This document shows positions 9,813 through 18,275 of a stretch of 52,972 nucleotides of DNA, one piece after another. The notes under the pieces were generated by a model that was not told the DNA's origin, searched no databases, and saw only the letters and a program-made list of their open reading frames with translations. This DNA comes from Ignavibacteriales bacterium. Lineage in GTDB: Bacteria > Bacteroidota > Ignavibacteria > UBA10030. The stretch's first letter is position 1. Each line of letters begins with the position of its first letter. The position numbers and the translations under genes were made by a program. The DNA lies in the NCBI GenBank assembly GCA_016192345.1, contig JACPUH010000091.1, positions 1 through 52,972 on the forward strand, in the 5' to 3' direction.

Positions 9813-10874
9813 TTACCGGCGACTCTTGTTCCTCCCGCCTCGGATCGAGAGCGGTTTTCCGAAATCCGGAAGTCCTCCAGCCGTCCAGACGAAGCGTTGA
9901 GCCCGAACACTTCTATCATCCCAACCGTCGTCCGGACTCGTTTTGGCGTGATAGAAAATCCAATTCTCCTTTCCATCATTCGACGTCACAAACGAACAAT
10001 GTCCGACGCCCCACACGGAATCGGTCGGTTCGAACACAGGCCCGACCTTCCGCCATGCCGCGGGATCCAGGATGTTCCCACCCGTGTTCACGAGCATGCC
10101 GAGGCAATAGTGACGGGTCCAGCTCGCGCTGGCCGAATACACAAGGAAAAGTTTTCTTTCCCCGTGGAGGAACTGTGGTCCTTCGCAAAGCGGCATCACA
10201 TGCTGCTCCCATGCTTCGGTCGGTTCGGCGACCAGCACACGGGGCGATGAAACCGTCATGGGATTTGCCATACGCGCGCCGTACAGGTTTTGGCGTCCAT
10301 CCCTTGTGCCGGGCCAGCCGGACCAGAACAAATACAATTCATCCCCGGACTGTAAAATCGTTCCGTCGATTGCCCATCCTCCCGTTTCAAGCGTGGTTGC
10401 TTCACCGTACGGTCCGAACGGAGAGTCCGTCTCCGACCGGGTGACCCACATGCGATGGTTCTCATTTCTTCCATCGTCGGCCGCGAAATAGAGGTACCAT
10501 CGACCCTGAAGAACATGAAGTTCCGGAGCCCAGATATTCCGGCTGTAGGGACCGGTTGGCGGAGCCTTCCATACGACTTGTTGTTTCGCCCGGGCCAGAT
10601 CCATAAAATCCCCTGTTTCCCGAATCGCGATGCCGTTTCCTTTACTCTCTGAAAAGTAATAACGATTACCATGCCGGATGATCCAGGGATCCTGCGACGG
10701 AGCCGGCAAAAGGGAGATGGCGTTTTGATCATGATCCTGGGGAGGGACTTCACTCCGGCAGACTGCATCTCCCCACAGAGCGAACATTTCGGCCGCGGAA
10801 TTCATGTGTTCCTTTCCCTTCATGCCGGAAAGGAATGTCGCCAGAATTGTTATAAAGAGAATGTTTTTGATCAC
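9813..10874 (-). CDS. Secreted glycoside hydrolase family 43-like protein
   Basis: 353 residues from a GTG start, with an N-terminal hydrophobic signal (NILFITILATFL). The five-bladed propeller signatures of GH43 are visible: catalytic base Asp in SQDPWIIRHGNRYYF, NIWAPELHVLQGRWYLYFAAD, the pKa-modulating Asp in AIDGTILQSGDELYLFWSGW, the probable acid Glu in CEGPQFLHGERKLFLVYSAS, and GHCSFVTS near the end. GH43 enzymes mostly cleave arabinose- or xylose-containing polysaccharides; the exact substrate cannot be read from the sequence. Its start lies 1 nt past the stop of the creatininase-family gene, so the two are probably co-transcribed. Confidence 0.85.
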   Translation of the reverse strand: MIKNILFITILATFLSGMKGKEHMNSAAEMFALWGDAVCRSEVPPQDHDQNAISLLPAPSQDPWIIRHGNRYYFSESKGNGIAIRETGDFMDLARAKQQVVWKAPPTGPYSRNIWAPELHVLQGRWYLYFAADDGRNENHRMWVTRSETDSPFGPYGEATTLETGGWAIDGTILQSGDELYLFWSGWPGTRDGRQNLYGARMANPMTVSSPRVLVAEPTEAWEQHVMPLCEGPQFLHGERKLFLVYSASASWTRHYCLGMLVNTGGNILDPAAWRKVGPVFEPTDSVWGVGHCSFVTSNDGKENWIFYHAKTSPDDGWDDRSVRAQRFVWTAGGLPDFGKPLSIRGGRNKSRR

Positions 10875-10875
10875 C

Positions 10876-11733
10876 TTACTTCACCCGATCGAAGAACTCT
10901 TTCTGGATCTCGAGAGTTTTCGTATCGGCCTTGACCGTTTTCAGGGCATTGACCAGCGATGCGATCCGGTGTTCCGTCACAAGCTCGCCGAGTTCGCGCG
11001 TCCCAACGCTTCCCTCGCCTGCGTAGTGGTTCGGGTAACTCGCATACCACCAGATGCCGGTGTAGAGTTCAGGGATGGAGAGGCGCTTCTGGTTCTTCCC
11101 GGATTCCCTGTCGGCGCGGTCGAGCTGTACAAGATCGGGACGCAGGTAAAGCATGGTGGAGGTTTCCCTCTCTCCTGCATGCCCGTCGTAGGAGGGATCG
11201 GATTTGCGCATCCGGGCGACTTTCTCATTCTGCACCGAATCGGGAGCCGGATCGTGGAGGTACACCACGTAGTCCCGCCGCCGTTCCAACTGCGCCTGGA
11301 TGAAGTAGCGTAAAAGGTAGATGTTGCCACCGTGCCCATTGATGATGACGATTTTTTTAAAGCCGTTCCGCGCAATTTCATCACACGTTGTCTCTAACAT
11401 ATCCCATACCAGACGGCTCGGCAGGGCAAACGTGCCGGGCTGGTGTTTGGCTTCGTTGATTTGGCCATAGAAATAATCGGGGAATACCACGGCGTACTCC
11501 CGGGCTGTTGCGCGCCTGGCCCATTCGCGAACGTGGATAAGGTCCGAACCGATAGGGACATGAGGTCCGTGTTTTTCCAGCACCCCGATCGGGAGGATGC
11601 AGGTGTACGCCGAACGTTCAAGTGCTGCCGGCCAGTCGGTGGCAGTGAGCTCATCCCAGCGTGCAGGGAGCTTTTGTGCCGTACCTGTTCCGAAACACAG
11701 GAGGATCATGAAAGGAAGGATCATCATTTTCAT
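10876..11733 (-). CDS. Exported creatininase-family amidohydrolase
   Basis: 285 residues with a signal peptide (MKMMILPFMILLCFGTGTAQ). The metal ligands of the creatininase fold are present: Glu and His in LEKHGPHVPIGSD, the Asp of the same motif, His in INGHGGN, and Glu in GHAGERETS. Family members hydrolyse cyclic or linear amides such as creatinine or formamidopyrimidine products; an exported version with this partner is not a known creatinine enzyme, so the substrate is open. GAAGGAGA before the ATG supports the start. It is upstream of, and almost abuts, the GH43 gene. Confidence 0.85.
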   Translation of the reverse strand: MKMMILPFMILLCFGTGTAQKLPARWDELTATDWPAALERSAYTCILPIGVLEKHGPHVPIGSDLIHVREWARRATAREYAVVFPDYFYGQINEAKHQPGTFALPSRLVWDMLETTCDEIARNGFKKIVIINGHGGNIYLLRYFIQAQLERRRDYVVYLHDPAPDSVQNEKVARMRKSDPSYDGHAGERETSTMLYLRPDLVQLDRADRESGKNQKRLSIPELYTGIWWYASYPNHYAGEGSVGTRELGELVTEHRIASLVNALKTVKADTKTLEIQKEFFDRVK

Positions 11734-11805
11734 AAATGTTCTCCTTCAGAGAATGAAGTGAAAGAACCGCGGCCGGTTTCCCTCTGAGAACGAATAAACA
11801 AAGGT

Positions 11806-11832
11806 GATCCTCTCGAAAGCGAGGTCAGGATC
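11806..11832 (-). terminator. Hairpin overlapping the stop of the HipA-like gene
   Basis: GATCCT (11806-11811) pairs with AGGATC (11827-11832), and CTCG/CGAG pairs inside it, with a 3-nt bulge. On the minus strand the stem is followed by CACCTTTGTTTATTC, which is T-rich but not a clean T-run. The stem covers the stop codon of the HipA-like gene. It is a possible factor-independent terminator. Confidence 0.4.
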
Positions 11833-12649
11833 AGAGAGGCCATTTGGCTTCAAACGCCATGCGGTTTGCATGTAAACGCGCGTTTCTCGCCTCGAGAGTC
11901 TCGAGGGGAATTTCGTCGAGCAGGCGAAGGCGTTCCCGCAGGATCGGGCCGGCATTCTTGAGGATGGTGGTCAAACCCGAGAGGAGCGCCGGTTTTATCA
12001 CGGAGGGATCGTCAAGCCATTCGCCCGGCATGGAATCAATGATTTCATGAATCGTGTCGGAATGAATGTCGGGAAGGGCAAGCAGCATCTCATCCCCCTT
12101 CCTGTAAAATGGATGTCTCCGGACCAATGGGAGGAAAGTTCTTTCAGGCGCGATCTGTCCGTTCATCAGCATCTTGATCTCCATGAGAACCGCGAAATCG
12201 AGGCAGACCATCCGGTCGGCGGAAAAGATGATGTTGGGATTGAAATCAGTCCGATCGATATTGAGGAAGAGGGCATCAAAACAATAGATGCGGCGTTTCA
12301 TGGTATCGTCGATGCGTTGTGCCCGTTCCGGGGTGAAAGGAAGAGCTTCTTCGATCCACTCCACGGCAAGGTTGATGCCGAGACTCCTCAGGATGAGCTC
12401 GTTGATCTCCGGGTCTTGCTTATGGTTGGCGAGATCCGCCTTGACGCGGACAAGATGGGGTGTCGGTACCGGGATACCGGAGAGTTGGGCGAGGTGAAGA
12501 GAAATCCATTCGACGGCATTGCCGAGAGGACCTTCACCTGTTCCCTTCCACTTGACGACGCATCGTTCTCCGCTCGTTGTCTGGATCAGCATCGGCCAGG
12601 ACGATCCGCCGCGAAAGTCTTTCAAAATTGTTTCGGCTGTGGGGTGCAC
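11831..12649 (-). CDS. HipA-like kinase-fold protein
   Basis: 272 residues from a GTG start. The fold is that of HipA-type kinases: ATP-binding Lys in CVVKWKG, a catalytic-loop-like LFLNIDRTDFNPNII, and a metal-binding Asp in MVCLDF corresponding to the DFG position. The length is shorter than HipA toxins (about 440), matching the shorter HipA_2 group, and no HipB antitoxin gene is beside it. Whether it phosphorylates a protein is unknown. The neighbours are a thioesterase upstream and a creatininase downstream, with no obvious link. No good ribosome binding site was seen. Confidence 0.75.
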   Translation of the reverse strand: MHPTAETILKDFRGGSSWPMLIQTTSGERCVVKWKGTGEGPLGNAVEWISLHLAQLSGIPVPTPHLVRVKADLANHKQDPEINELILRSLGINLAVEWIEEALPFTPERAQRIDDTMKRRIYCFDALFLNIDRTDFNPNIIFSADRMVCLDFAVLMEIKMLMNGQIAPERTFLPLVRRHPFYRKGDEMLLALPDIHSDTIHEIIDSMPGEWLDDPSVIKPALLSGLTTILKNAGPILRERLRLLDEIPLETLEARNARLHANRMAFEAKWPL

Positions 12650-12702
12650 GGGGGAGCTTTGAAGTGTCTGATACCGATGGTTGTGAAATGTCGTCTGGTT
12701 GG

Positions 12703-13140
12703 TTAACGTTCGGGGGCTGACTCGTTACCCTGAACCGAAAAGCGCTTGCGGATGTCGGGATCAACCCGGGTCGGCCGGCCGGTTTCGAGTTTGATCGGGC
12801 ACCATAGGGTGCGGGCCCGTGCGAGGAGCCGTTGGTCCCCGGCGCGAACGATTTCCGTATGACGTTCAAACGTGGAGACTGTGGCAGTGCCCACCCACGT
12901 ACGGGCAACCACCTCATCCCCTGAAAGCGCCGGATGTTTGTAGTCGATTTCGTGCCGGACAACGACCCAGATAATCTCCGACTTTTGCTCCTGCGTCGCC
13001 CGGGATCGCCAGTGGGCCGTGGCCACTTCCTGAACCCATCGAAGGTAGACCACATTGTTCACATGCCCAAGCTCATCGATGTCCGTCGGATTGATGGAGA
13101 TGGGGAGCTCGAATCGTTCTGTTGAAGGATCGATGGACAT
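12703..13140 (-). CDS. Hotdog-fold acyl-CoA thioesterase (YbgC/4HBT family)
   Basis: 145 residues. The catalytic motif ...NPTDIDELGHVNNVVYLRWVQE is the standard 4-hydroxybenzoyl-CoA-thioesterase type signature, with Asp/Glu near residue 20 and His-Val-Asn-Asn following. The rest (HEIDYKHPALSGDEVVARTWV) fits the hotdog sheet. It should hydrolyse acyl- or aryl-CoA thioesters in the cytoplasm; chain preference cannot be told. The length is typical for the family. It ends 53 nt before the HipA-like start and may share its transcript. Confidence 0.9.
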   Translation of the reverse strand: MSIDPSTERFELPISINPTDIDELGHVNNVVYLRWVQEVATAHWRSRATQEQKSEIIWVVVRHEIDYKHPALSGDEVVARTWVGTATVSTFERHTEIVRAGDQRLLARARTLWCPIKLETGRPTRVDPDIRKRFSVQGNESAPER

Positions 13141-13200
13141 CCTTGTTCCGTGCTGCTTTCAATAAGTTTTAAGAATGTTCGAATGAGAGTTTCGGAGCTC

Positions 13201-13761
13201 TCAACGGTCAGTTGCCGGTCTCTGTGAATTTGGCGGCTGATCGGGATGCCGCTCTTTTGTCGGGTTGAGATTATATTCTCCGGACGATCCACGTGGTATG
13301 CTCAGGGACTTCCACTCCCGACCCGCATGGAAGCGTGCCAGGAGCACAATTTGCCCGACATGATAGGAGAGGTGCGTCAACGATCTCTGTAATGCATCGG
13401 AGATAGTCAGCTCCTTGCCCCTGATACTCACGATCCTGCCTAAATCCAGGTCTTCCAGGCCGCGTATTGCATCAAAGAGGACGCGCCAAGCCTCGTCCCA
13501 TGTCGCGAGGAGGGTGGTCCGCTCTTCCTGCCTATCCTCAAACTCCTCATCTCTCCGACGCCATGGTTTCTCGCCATCTTCGATGAGAAAGGCGGTGAAT
13601 CGTGACTTGATGTTCCCGGAGAGGTGGGTCATGATGACGGCGATGGAGTTTCCCTCGTCACCAAAACTCTTATGCAAATCATCGTCCTTGACCTGGGAGA
13701 CGGCCATTTCAGCGAGAGCCTTGTAGCGCCGATATTCCGAGAGTATGGATTCGATGATCAT
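13201..13761 (-). CDS. DinB-like / DUF1572 protein
   Basis: 186 residues from the ATG at 13761. A four-helix bundle is predicted, with His residues at the usual metal positions: MTHLSGN and the pair in SLTHLSYHVGQIVLLAR. The motif with HVGQI is characteristic of DUF1572/DinB relatives, some of which act as thiol-dependent transferases, while many are stress-induced proteins of unknown role. The C-terminal 25 residues are polar and probably disordered. A longer reading from 13833 adds an unconserved Cys/Arg stretch. Confidence 0.8.
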   Translation of the reverse strand: MIIESILSEYRRYKALAEMAVSQVKDDDLHKSFGDEGNSIAVIMTHLSGNIKSRFTAFLIEDGEKPWRRRDEEFEDRQEERTTLLATWDEAWRVLFDAIRGLEDLDLGRIVSIRGKELTISDALQRSLTHLSYHVGQIVLLARFHAGREWKSLSIPRGSSGEYNLNPTKERHPDQPPNSQRPATDR

Positions 13762-13852
13762 CTGAAGTCGGGACGGTCGATAAAGGGAGCAACGGTTCAA
13801 TATATCATGGCCCGACCCCCGATGCAAGCACATCCTGGCGGTGGTTGGTTCA

Positions 13853-15997
13853 TCACTTCTTGGCGAGGGCTTCCTTGATCCTCTCCGGAGTCATGGGAAG
13901 TTGAAACACGCGGGCCCCAATCGCATCAAAGATTGCGTTTGCGATGGCGCCCCCCATCGTGATAATGGCCGGCTCACCCCCGCCCTGTGGGTCAGCCCCC
14001 TTGTTGTCCATCAACACCGTTTCGATCTTCGGCAACCAGGAGAACCGGGGGATTTCGTATGTGTCGAAGTTCTCGTTCAGAATCTCTCCGTTTTTGAACC
14101 TCACGTCCTCTTTCAACGCGTATCCCAACCCCATCATGATACAACCCTCCATTTGTATGGAGGCACCCGCAGGGTTGATGACCAGCCCCATGTCCTGTGC
14201 GCAAACAACGCGCTGAACCCTCACATCACCCGTCCTCTTGTCCACGGCCACCTCGGCGATAGTCGCAACGAAGGTTCCTGCATCGGTGCCACAGGCGATG
14301 CCATAGCCGCGCCCGCTGGGTCCTTTCGCCGGCTTCCATCCGAACTTCTCTCCGGCAGCTTTCAGGACACTCTTTATGTTTCCCTCAGGAAGATGCTGCA
14401 ACCGGAACTCGAGTGGATCGCACCCTGCTTCCGCTGCCATGATGTCGATCTGTGATTCCCGGGCAAACGTGTTCGTGTTGTTTGCCGGTGCCCGCCATGG
14501 GCCCGTTGCGAACGGATGGGCACTCTTCCCCGGCTCCGCTTCGAACGAGCGCGTGCTGTAATGGGGGATGGTGTAGAAGTGTTGTGAACCTCGTTGACCG
14601 GCGAAATAGACGGAGTAGTCCCAAAACGCTATGGAACCGTTGCCCGTGATTCCCGAACGGATTTTAACGATGGCCGCCGGACGAAATGCGTCGTAGAAAA
14701 ACTCTTCCTGTCGTGTCCAGGCCACCTGGACCGGTTTTCCCGTCAGCTTCGCGAGGCGCGCCGCCTCAACGGCCTGAAGGTTCCGGGATTTTCCGCCGAA
14801 GCCGCCCCCGAGATAAGGGGTGATAATTCTGACATTCTCGGGAGAAAATCCCAGCCCACGGACAATCTCATCCTTGAGGGGGAAGGGCGTTTGCGTCGAC
14901 GCCCAGACGGTCATTTTCGATCCTTCGAGGTTTGCGACGGCTGTGTGAGGTTCCATGGGTGCGTGGGCTTTGTAGCCGTCTCGATACGTCCGCTCGATCA
15001 CCGATTTCGATGCGCGCTCTCCCGTTGGAAGATCCCCCTCCTTCGACACGACCTGGCCCGGGCCTGCAACCGAAAGGAGATGGTCGAAGATGGTCGTATC
15101 GTTGACTACCGAAAGAGGAGTGCTGAAGGTCGCCTGAATGGCGGAGAGAGCCTGCTCCGCTACGTCCGGATACTGATGCAGGACAGCGACAAAATCCCCC
15201 TCCTGGATGACCACCACGTCGCTTATCTTCCTTGCGCTCGAGAGATCGACGCCTGTGAGTTTTGCTCCGTGTGCCGGTGGGCGCAGTATTCGAGCGTAGA
15301 GCATGCCGGGCAATTGGATGTCGGCCGAGTACCGTGCTTTGCCGGTGACTTTGTCTTCCGCATCCCTGCGGTTGACCGGCTTGTTCATCACCCTGAATTC
15401 AGAGGGCATTTTTCTGATGGCCGCTTGCGAGAGATGGCGTTCAATCCGTTTGCCCTGTGTCAGCCTCGCGTACGGCACGCGGTTGTTCCTGTTCGATTTG
15501 TCAAAGACTGAGCCATTCTCCGTCCCCAACGTTTCCACAGAGAGCTTGAGTTGTTCTGAGGCAAGCTCCACCAGTACACGTTTAGCCTCCGCCCCTGCGG
15601 CCCGGAGGGCCTGTCCGAACGAGCGCGTGGTCTGGGAACCAAAGGTCCCGCGATCATACGGACACAGATCGGTATCCCCCATGACCATATCAACGACATC
15701 GAGTTGAACGTCCAGTTCATCGGCAAGCATTTGAGCGAGGGAGGTGTTCACCCCCTGTCCCATTTCGATCTTGCCCGTGTAGCATGACACGCGTCCATCC
15801 TCCCCGATCCTTAGGAAGGCGTTAAAGTCCGTCGGAAGGCCTCGTTGCGATTGCTGGGCTTCGGCAAACGTGGAAAAGTCGCCGACGCTAAAGAGAATGA
15901 ACACTCCACCACCGAGCTTGAGGAACTCACGCCGGTCGATGCGTGGAGCAGGGAGGTTGTCCATGAAATCCGTTTCGAGGCCAGGAGAGGTTTTCAT
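13853..15997 (-). CDS. Molybdenum hydroxylase large subunit (xanthine dehydrogenase/IorB-like), Tat-exported
   Basis: 714 residues. The N-terminus has a twin-arginine motif (DRREFLKLGGG) before a hydrophobic stretch, so export in folded form is likely. Molybdopterin-binding motifs are present: GKIEMGQGVNTSLAQMLADEL, RGTFGSQTTRSFG, YLGGGFGGKSRNL, GPWRAPANN and the catalytic Glu in GGGEPAI. Such enzymes hydroxylate aldehydes or N-heterocycles; isoquinoline 1-oxidoreductase beta subunit is the nearest named relative by layout. Its start (ATG at 15997) is 1 nt past the stop of the 2Fe-2S subunit and has AAAGGAGG, so translation is coupled. No cytochrome subunit or XdhC-type maturation gene is in view. 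Confidence 0.93.
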   Translation of the reverse strand: MKTSPGLETDFMDNLPAPRIDRREFLKLGGGVFILFSVGDFSTFAEAQQSQRGLPTDFNAFLRIGEDGRVSCYTGKIEMGQGVNTSLAQMLADELDVQLDVVDMVMGDTDLCPYDRGTFGSQTTRSFGQALRAAGAEAKRVLVELASEQLKLSVETLGTENGSVFDKSNRNNRVPYARLTQGKRIERHLSQAAIRKMPSEFRVMNKPVNRRDAEDKVTGKARYSADIQLPGMLYARILRPPAHGAKLTGVDLSSARKISDVVVIQEGDFVAVLHQYPDVAEQALSAIQATFSTPLSVVNDTTIFDHLLSVAGPGQVVSKEGDLPTGERASKSVIERTYRDGYKAHAPMEPHTAVANLEGSKMTVWASTQTPFPLKDEIVRGLGFSPENVRIITPYLGGGFGGKSRNLQAVEAARLAKLTGKPVQVAWTRQEEFFYDAFRPAAIVKIRSGITGNGSIAFWDYSVYFAGQRGSQHFYTIPHYSTRSFEAEPGKSAHPFATGPWRAPANNTNTFARESQIDIMAAEAGCDPLEFRLQHLPEGNIKSVLKAAGEKFGWKPAKGPSGRGYGIACGTDAGTFVATIAEVAVDKRTGDVRVQRVVCAQDMGLVINPAGASIQMEGCIMMGLGYALKEDVRFKNGEILNENFDTYEIPRFSWLPKIETVLMDNKGADPQGGGEPAIITMGGAIANAIFDAIGARVFQLPMTPERIKEALAKK

Positions 15998-15998
15998 G

Positions 15999-16472
15999 TC
16001 AGAATCCTCCTTTCAGTTCCTTTGATGCCGACTGCACGGCCTCAAGGATTCGCTTATGCGCACCACAGCGGCAGAGATTGGCATCCAACTCGCGAATGAT
16101 ATCGGTGGAAGAAGGGTGAGGATTTTCGTGCAGGAGCGAGCATGCGGTAAGGATCATCCCCGGCGTGCAATAACCACACTGGAGTGCGTCATGGTCGACA
16201 AAGGCTTTCTGGACCGGATGAAGTTCGTTTTCCTTCGCCAGTCCCTCGATCGTAACGACCGCTTTGCCGTCAACTTCACCGACGGTGGTGCGGCACGACC
16301 GGATCGCTTTCTTATCGGCAAGGACGGTGCATGCCCCGCACAATCCGACCCCACAACCGTACTTTGTTCCAGTCAGGGCGAGATCGGTACGCAGCACCCA
16401 CAAGAGCAACCGGTCCTTCCCGGTGGTGAGCGTGACCGGTTTATTGTTGAGCTTGAAACGGATGGTTTCCAT
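15999..16472 (-). CDS. 2Fe-2S small subunit of the molybdenum hydroxylase (IorA-like)
   Basis: 157 residues with the two iron-sulfur sites of the family: plant-ferredoxin type CGVGLCGACTVL plus a later Cys, and the four-helix type CGYCTPGMIL with CRCGAHKRI. It passes electrons from the molybdopterin centre of the adjacent large subunit. GGAGG lies before the ATG. There is no signal peptide, as usual for this subunit, which is carried out with the Tat-tagged partner. Confidence 0.95.
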   Translation of the reverse strand: METIRFKLNNKPVTLTTGKDRLLLWVLRTDLALTGTKYGCGVGLCGACTVLADKKAIRSCRTTVGEVDGKAVVTIEGLAKENELHPVQKAFVDHDALQCGYCTPGMILTACSLLHENPHPSSTDIIRELDANLCRCGAHKRILEAVQSASKELKGGF

Positions 16473-16671
16473 CTTGGTGGCCTCCGTGGTCAGGTTGAAT
16501 GGAACGACGGTGAGGTCGCCCCGGTGTTTTCGAATTGAGGGTGACGGAAAGGTACGCTTTTGAGAGGTGTTTTGGAACTGCTTTGAAAGAATCCCGCAGC
16601 GGGAACTTGCGGCTGCAATGGATGAGAAGAGGCTGAAACAAGGTGAAAAGATTCCTGGTTATCCTCCTCTT

Positions 16672-16866
16672 TCATCCCATTTTCCCCAGGATTTTCACCG
16701 GCAGCGTCACAAGAGCCCAGACGGACTGGAGGATGCCCCCCACGGCAATACCGATGAGGCGGAAGGGGAGGAGGAACAGCCAGACGAACGGATAGAGGAC
16801 AAGCGCGAGGAGCGCCAGCGGCCAGCAGAGAACCAGCAGGATGCACCAAAGGAAGAATTTGATCAT
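16672..16866 (-). CDS. Small two-helix membrane protein
   Basis: 64 residues, mostly hydrophobic: one long stretch (LWCILLVLCWPLALLALVLYPFVWLFLLPF, about residues 6-36) and a second weaker helix. The start has CAGGAAA 5 nt upstream. I do not recognise a family. It lies between the GIN-domain lipoprotein gene (39 nt upstream) and the molybdenum hydroxylase (199 nt downstream). Confidence 0.6.
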   Translation of the reverse strand: MIKFFLWCILLVLCWPLALLALVLYPFVWLFLLPFRLIGIAVGGILQSVWALVTLPVKILGKMG

Positions 16867-16905
16867 ACCGTTTCCTGAGGATTCGAAAAGTGTTAGTGGA
16901 ACAAG

Positions 16906-17595
16906 CTATGGCCGTGGTTTCACACTTCCGACGCCGGTAATGGTTTGATTCACCGTCGATGGATTTCCGGCGTAGGTAATGGAACCCACTCCGGTGATGT
17001 TCGCGATGAGTTGCTTGCTCACATTCACTTCGATGGAACCCGTCCCCGCAATGAGCGACCAGCAATGCTCAAGGCTCAGGTTGAAGGCACTGATGGTGCC
17101 GGCCCCTGTTACTTCAAAAACACCTGCTTTGGCGGATCCCTGGAGGGTCATATTCCCCGTGCCCGTGATCCGGCAGGTCAGGGAGTCTGTTTGCATCAGC
17201 GAGGTTAGTGCAAAGTTTGCGCTCCCGGTCACTTCGAGCCTCCTGATTGTCTCCATCGATGCGTAGACATTCACCGTGATATCGCTATACGACCCACTCT
17301 GTAGTCCAATGGTGAGAAGGCCTCCCTGGACGGTCGTCGTGATGCGATCCAGGATGTTATCATCGGCTTCGATACGGAGAGCTTGGACCGGATCCTCTCG
17401 TATCACCACGTTGGCAATTCCAGTCACACGGATGCCGGTGAATGCCCCGACAGTGCGATCCTGGGAGACCAGCCTGCCCGAGCCGACCACCAGGTCCGGG
17501 TTGACGATGGAATCCTCGGTCGAGCACCCTGCTGTCAACGCGAGCATGATCGCGGCTACAAACAAGGGTGGGTATGTTGCCCGTGAATATCTCAT
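16906..17595 (-). CDS. GIN-domain (DUF2807) lipoprotein
   Basis: 229 residues from the ATG at 17595, which has GGAAGGAGG 8 nt before it. The signal peptide ends in a lipobox (LTAGC), so the protein is lipid-anchored. The mature part is a right-handed beta-helix of short repeats with alternating V-T-G-I and G-x-G-S motifs, typical of head-GIN/DUF2807 proteins of Bacteroidota (adhesin-like or polysaccharide-binding; role unproven). Two hairpin repeats lie 40-125 nt upstream. Confidence 0.85.
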   Translation of the reverse strand: MRYSRATYPPLFVAAIMLALTAGCSTEDSIVNPDLVVGSGRLVSQDRTVGAFTGIRVTGIANVVIREDPVQALRIEADDNILDRITTTVQGGLLTIGLQSGSYSDITVNVYASMETIRRLEVTGSANFALTSLMQTDSLTCRITGTGNMTLQGSAKAGVFEVTGAGTISAFNLSLEHCWSLIAGTGSIEVNVSKQLIANITGVGSITYAGNPSTVNQTITGVGSVKPRP

Positions 17596-17630
17596 TGTTG
17601 TTCCTCCTTCCGGCGTCACACCCCGGAAAT

Positions 17631-17720
17631 TCGTTTACATAGAAACAGGTCGCTCCTAACGGAGCTTCATTTAAATTCTTCGGAACATCGGTTTACAAAC
17701 AGCGCGTCCCTGACGGGACT
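17631..17720. repeat. Two-unit hairpin repeat
   Basis: Two related units about 54 nt apart. Unit 1 (17631-17668) contains GTTTACA, AAACAG and the hairpin GCTCC-TAAC-GGAGC (17652-17665). Unit 2 (17688-17720) contains GTTTACA, AAACAG and GTCCC-TGAC-GGGAC (17706-17719). The stem sequence differs between units but remains paired, so the structure, not the bases, is kept. They lie 5' of the GIN-domain gene. I recall similar TAACGG-loop repeats in FCB genomes, but could not search. Confidence 0.6.
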
Positions 17721-17791
17721 TATATATCTTACTTCCGACACGCAACATGAGAAACCAAAGTTCTGTGCAATTTCCTACACCCGAAGTGAGT

Positions 17792-18112
17792 TCATTCCTC
17801 GTCGAAAGCCTGTAAGGCAATGGGAAGGGACGAGATAACGCCGTTCCCGATGGCCGGAAGTCCTACCAGGACAGCGCTGAGAACCTCTTCACGCGTTGCA
17901 CCGAGGGCTTTCGCCTGTTTGACGTGGAAGGGGATTCCGGATTCCAGCCTGACCGCAGCAAGAACCGCAATGTAAGCAAGCTCTCCGGTTTTCTTATCGA
18001 GCTTGCTCGCTGCGTCCAATTGATGAACAGTCTCCATCCAGGCTCTCTGGTGGCCTGGTGCTTCTTGCCCAAAAGTGAGAAAAGCATGACTGACTTGCGG
18101 CTTCGTGTTCAT
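17792..18112 (-). CDS. Carboxymuconolactone-decarboxylase-family protein without cysteines
   Basis: 106 residues, all-helical, with the family segment ELAYIAVLAAVRLESGIPFHVKQAKALGATREEVLSAVL. AhpD-type members carry a CxxC near the His of this segment; here the region reads LESGIPFH and the protein has no cysteine at all, so peroxidase (thiol) chemistry is excluded and a decarboxylase-like or binding role is more likely. AGGAGG before the ATG supports the start. Confidence 0.85.
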   Translation of the reverse strand: MNTKPQVSHAFLTFGQEAPGHQRAWMETVHQLDAASKLDKKTGELAYIAVLAAVRLESGIPFHVKQAKALGATREEVLSAVLVGLPAIGNGVISSLPIALQAFDEE

Positions 18113-18275
18113 ACGCCTCCTGCATGGTAAAGATACATGGACAATCCCTGGTAATCTTTCGCTTCTGCCCGGATAATTCTCTGGGTAGGTGTTTCGTGGG
18201 TATTGTAAGATCGCTGGTGTGTGATGTTTCTGTTTATGAGATAGACCCCGCAGCCCTTGAAGAGTGATTCGGATC

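Noticed and set aside
16567..16878. 103-residue plus-strand frame opposite the small membrane protein
   Set aside because: Charged low-complexity antisense frame; the minus-strand reading has a ribosome binding site and membrane helices.
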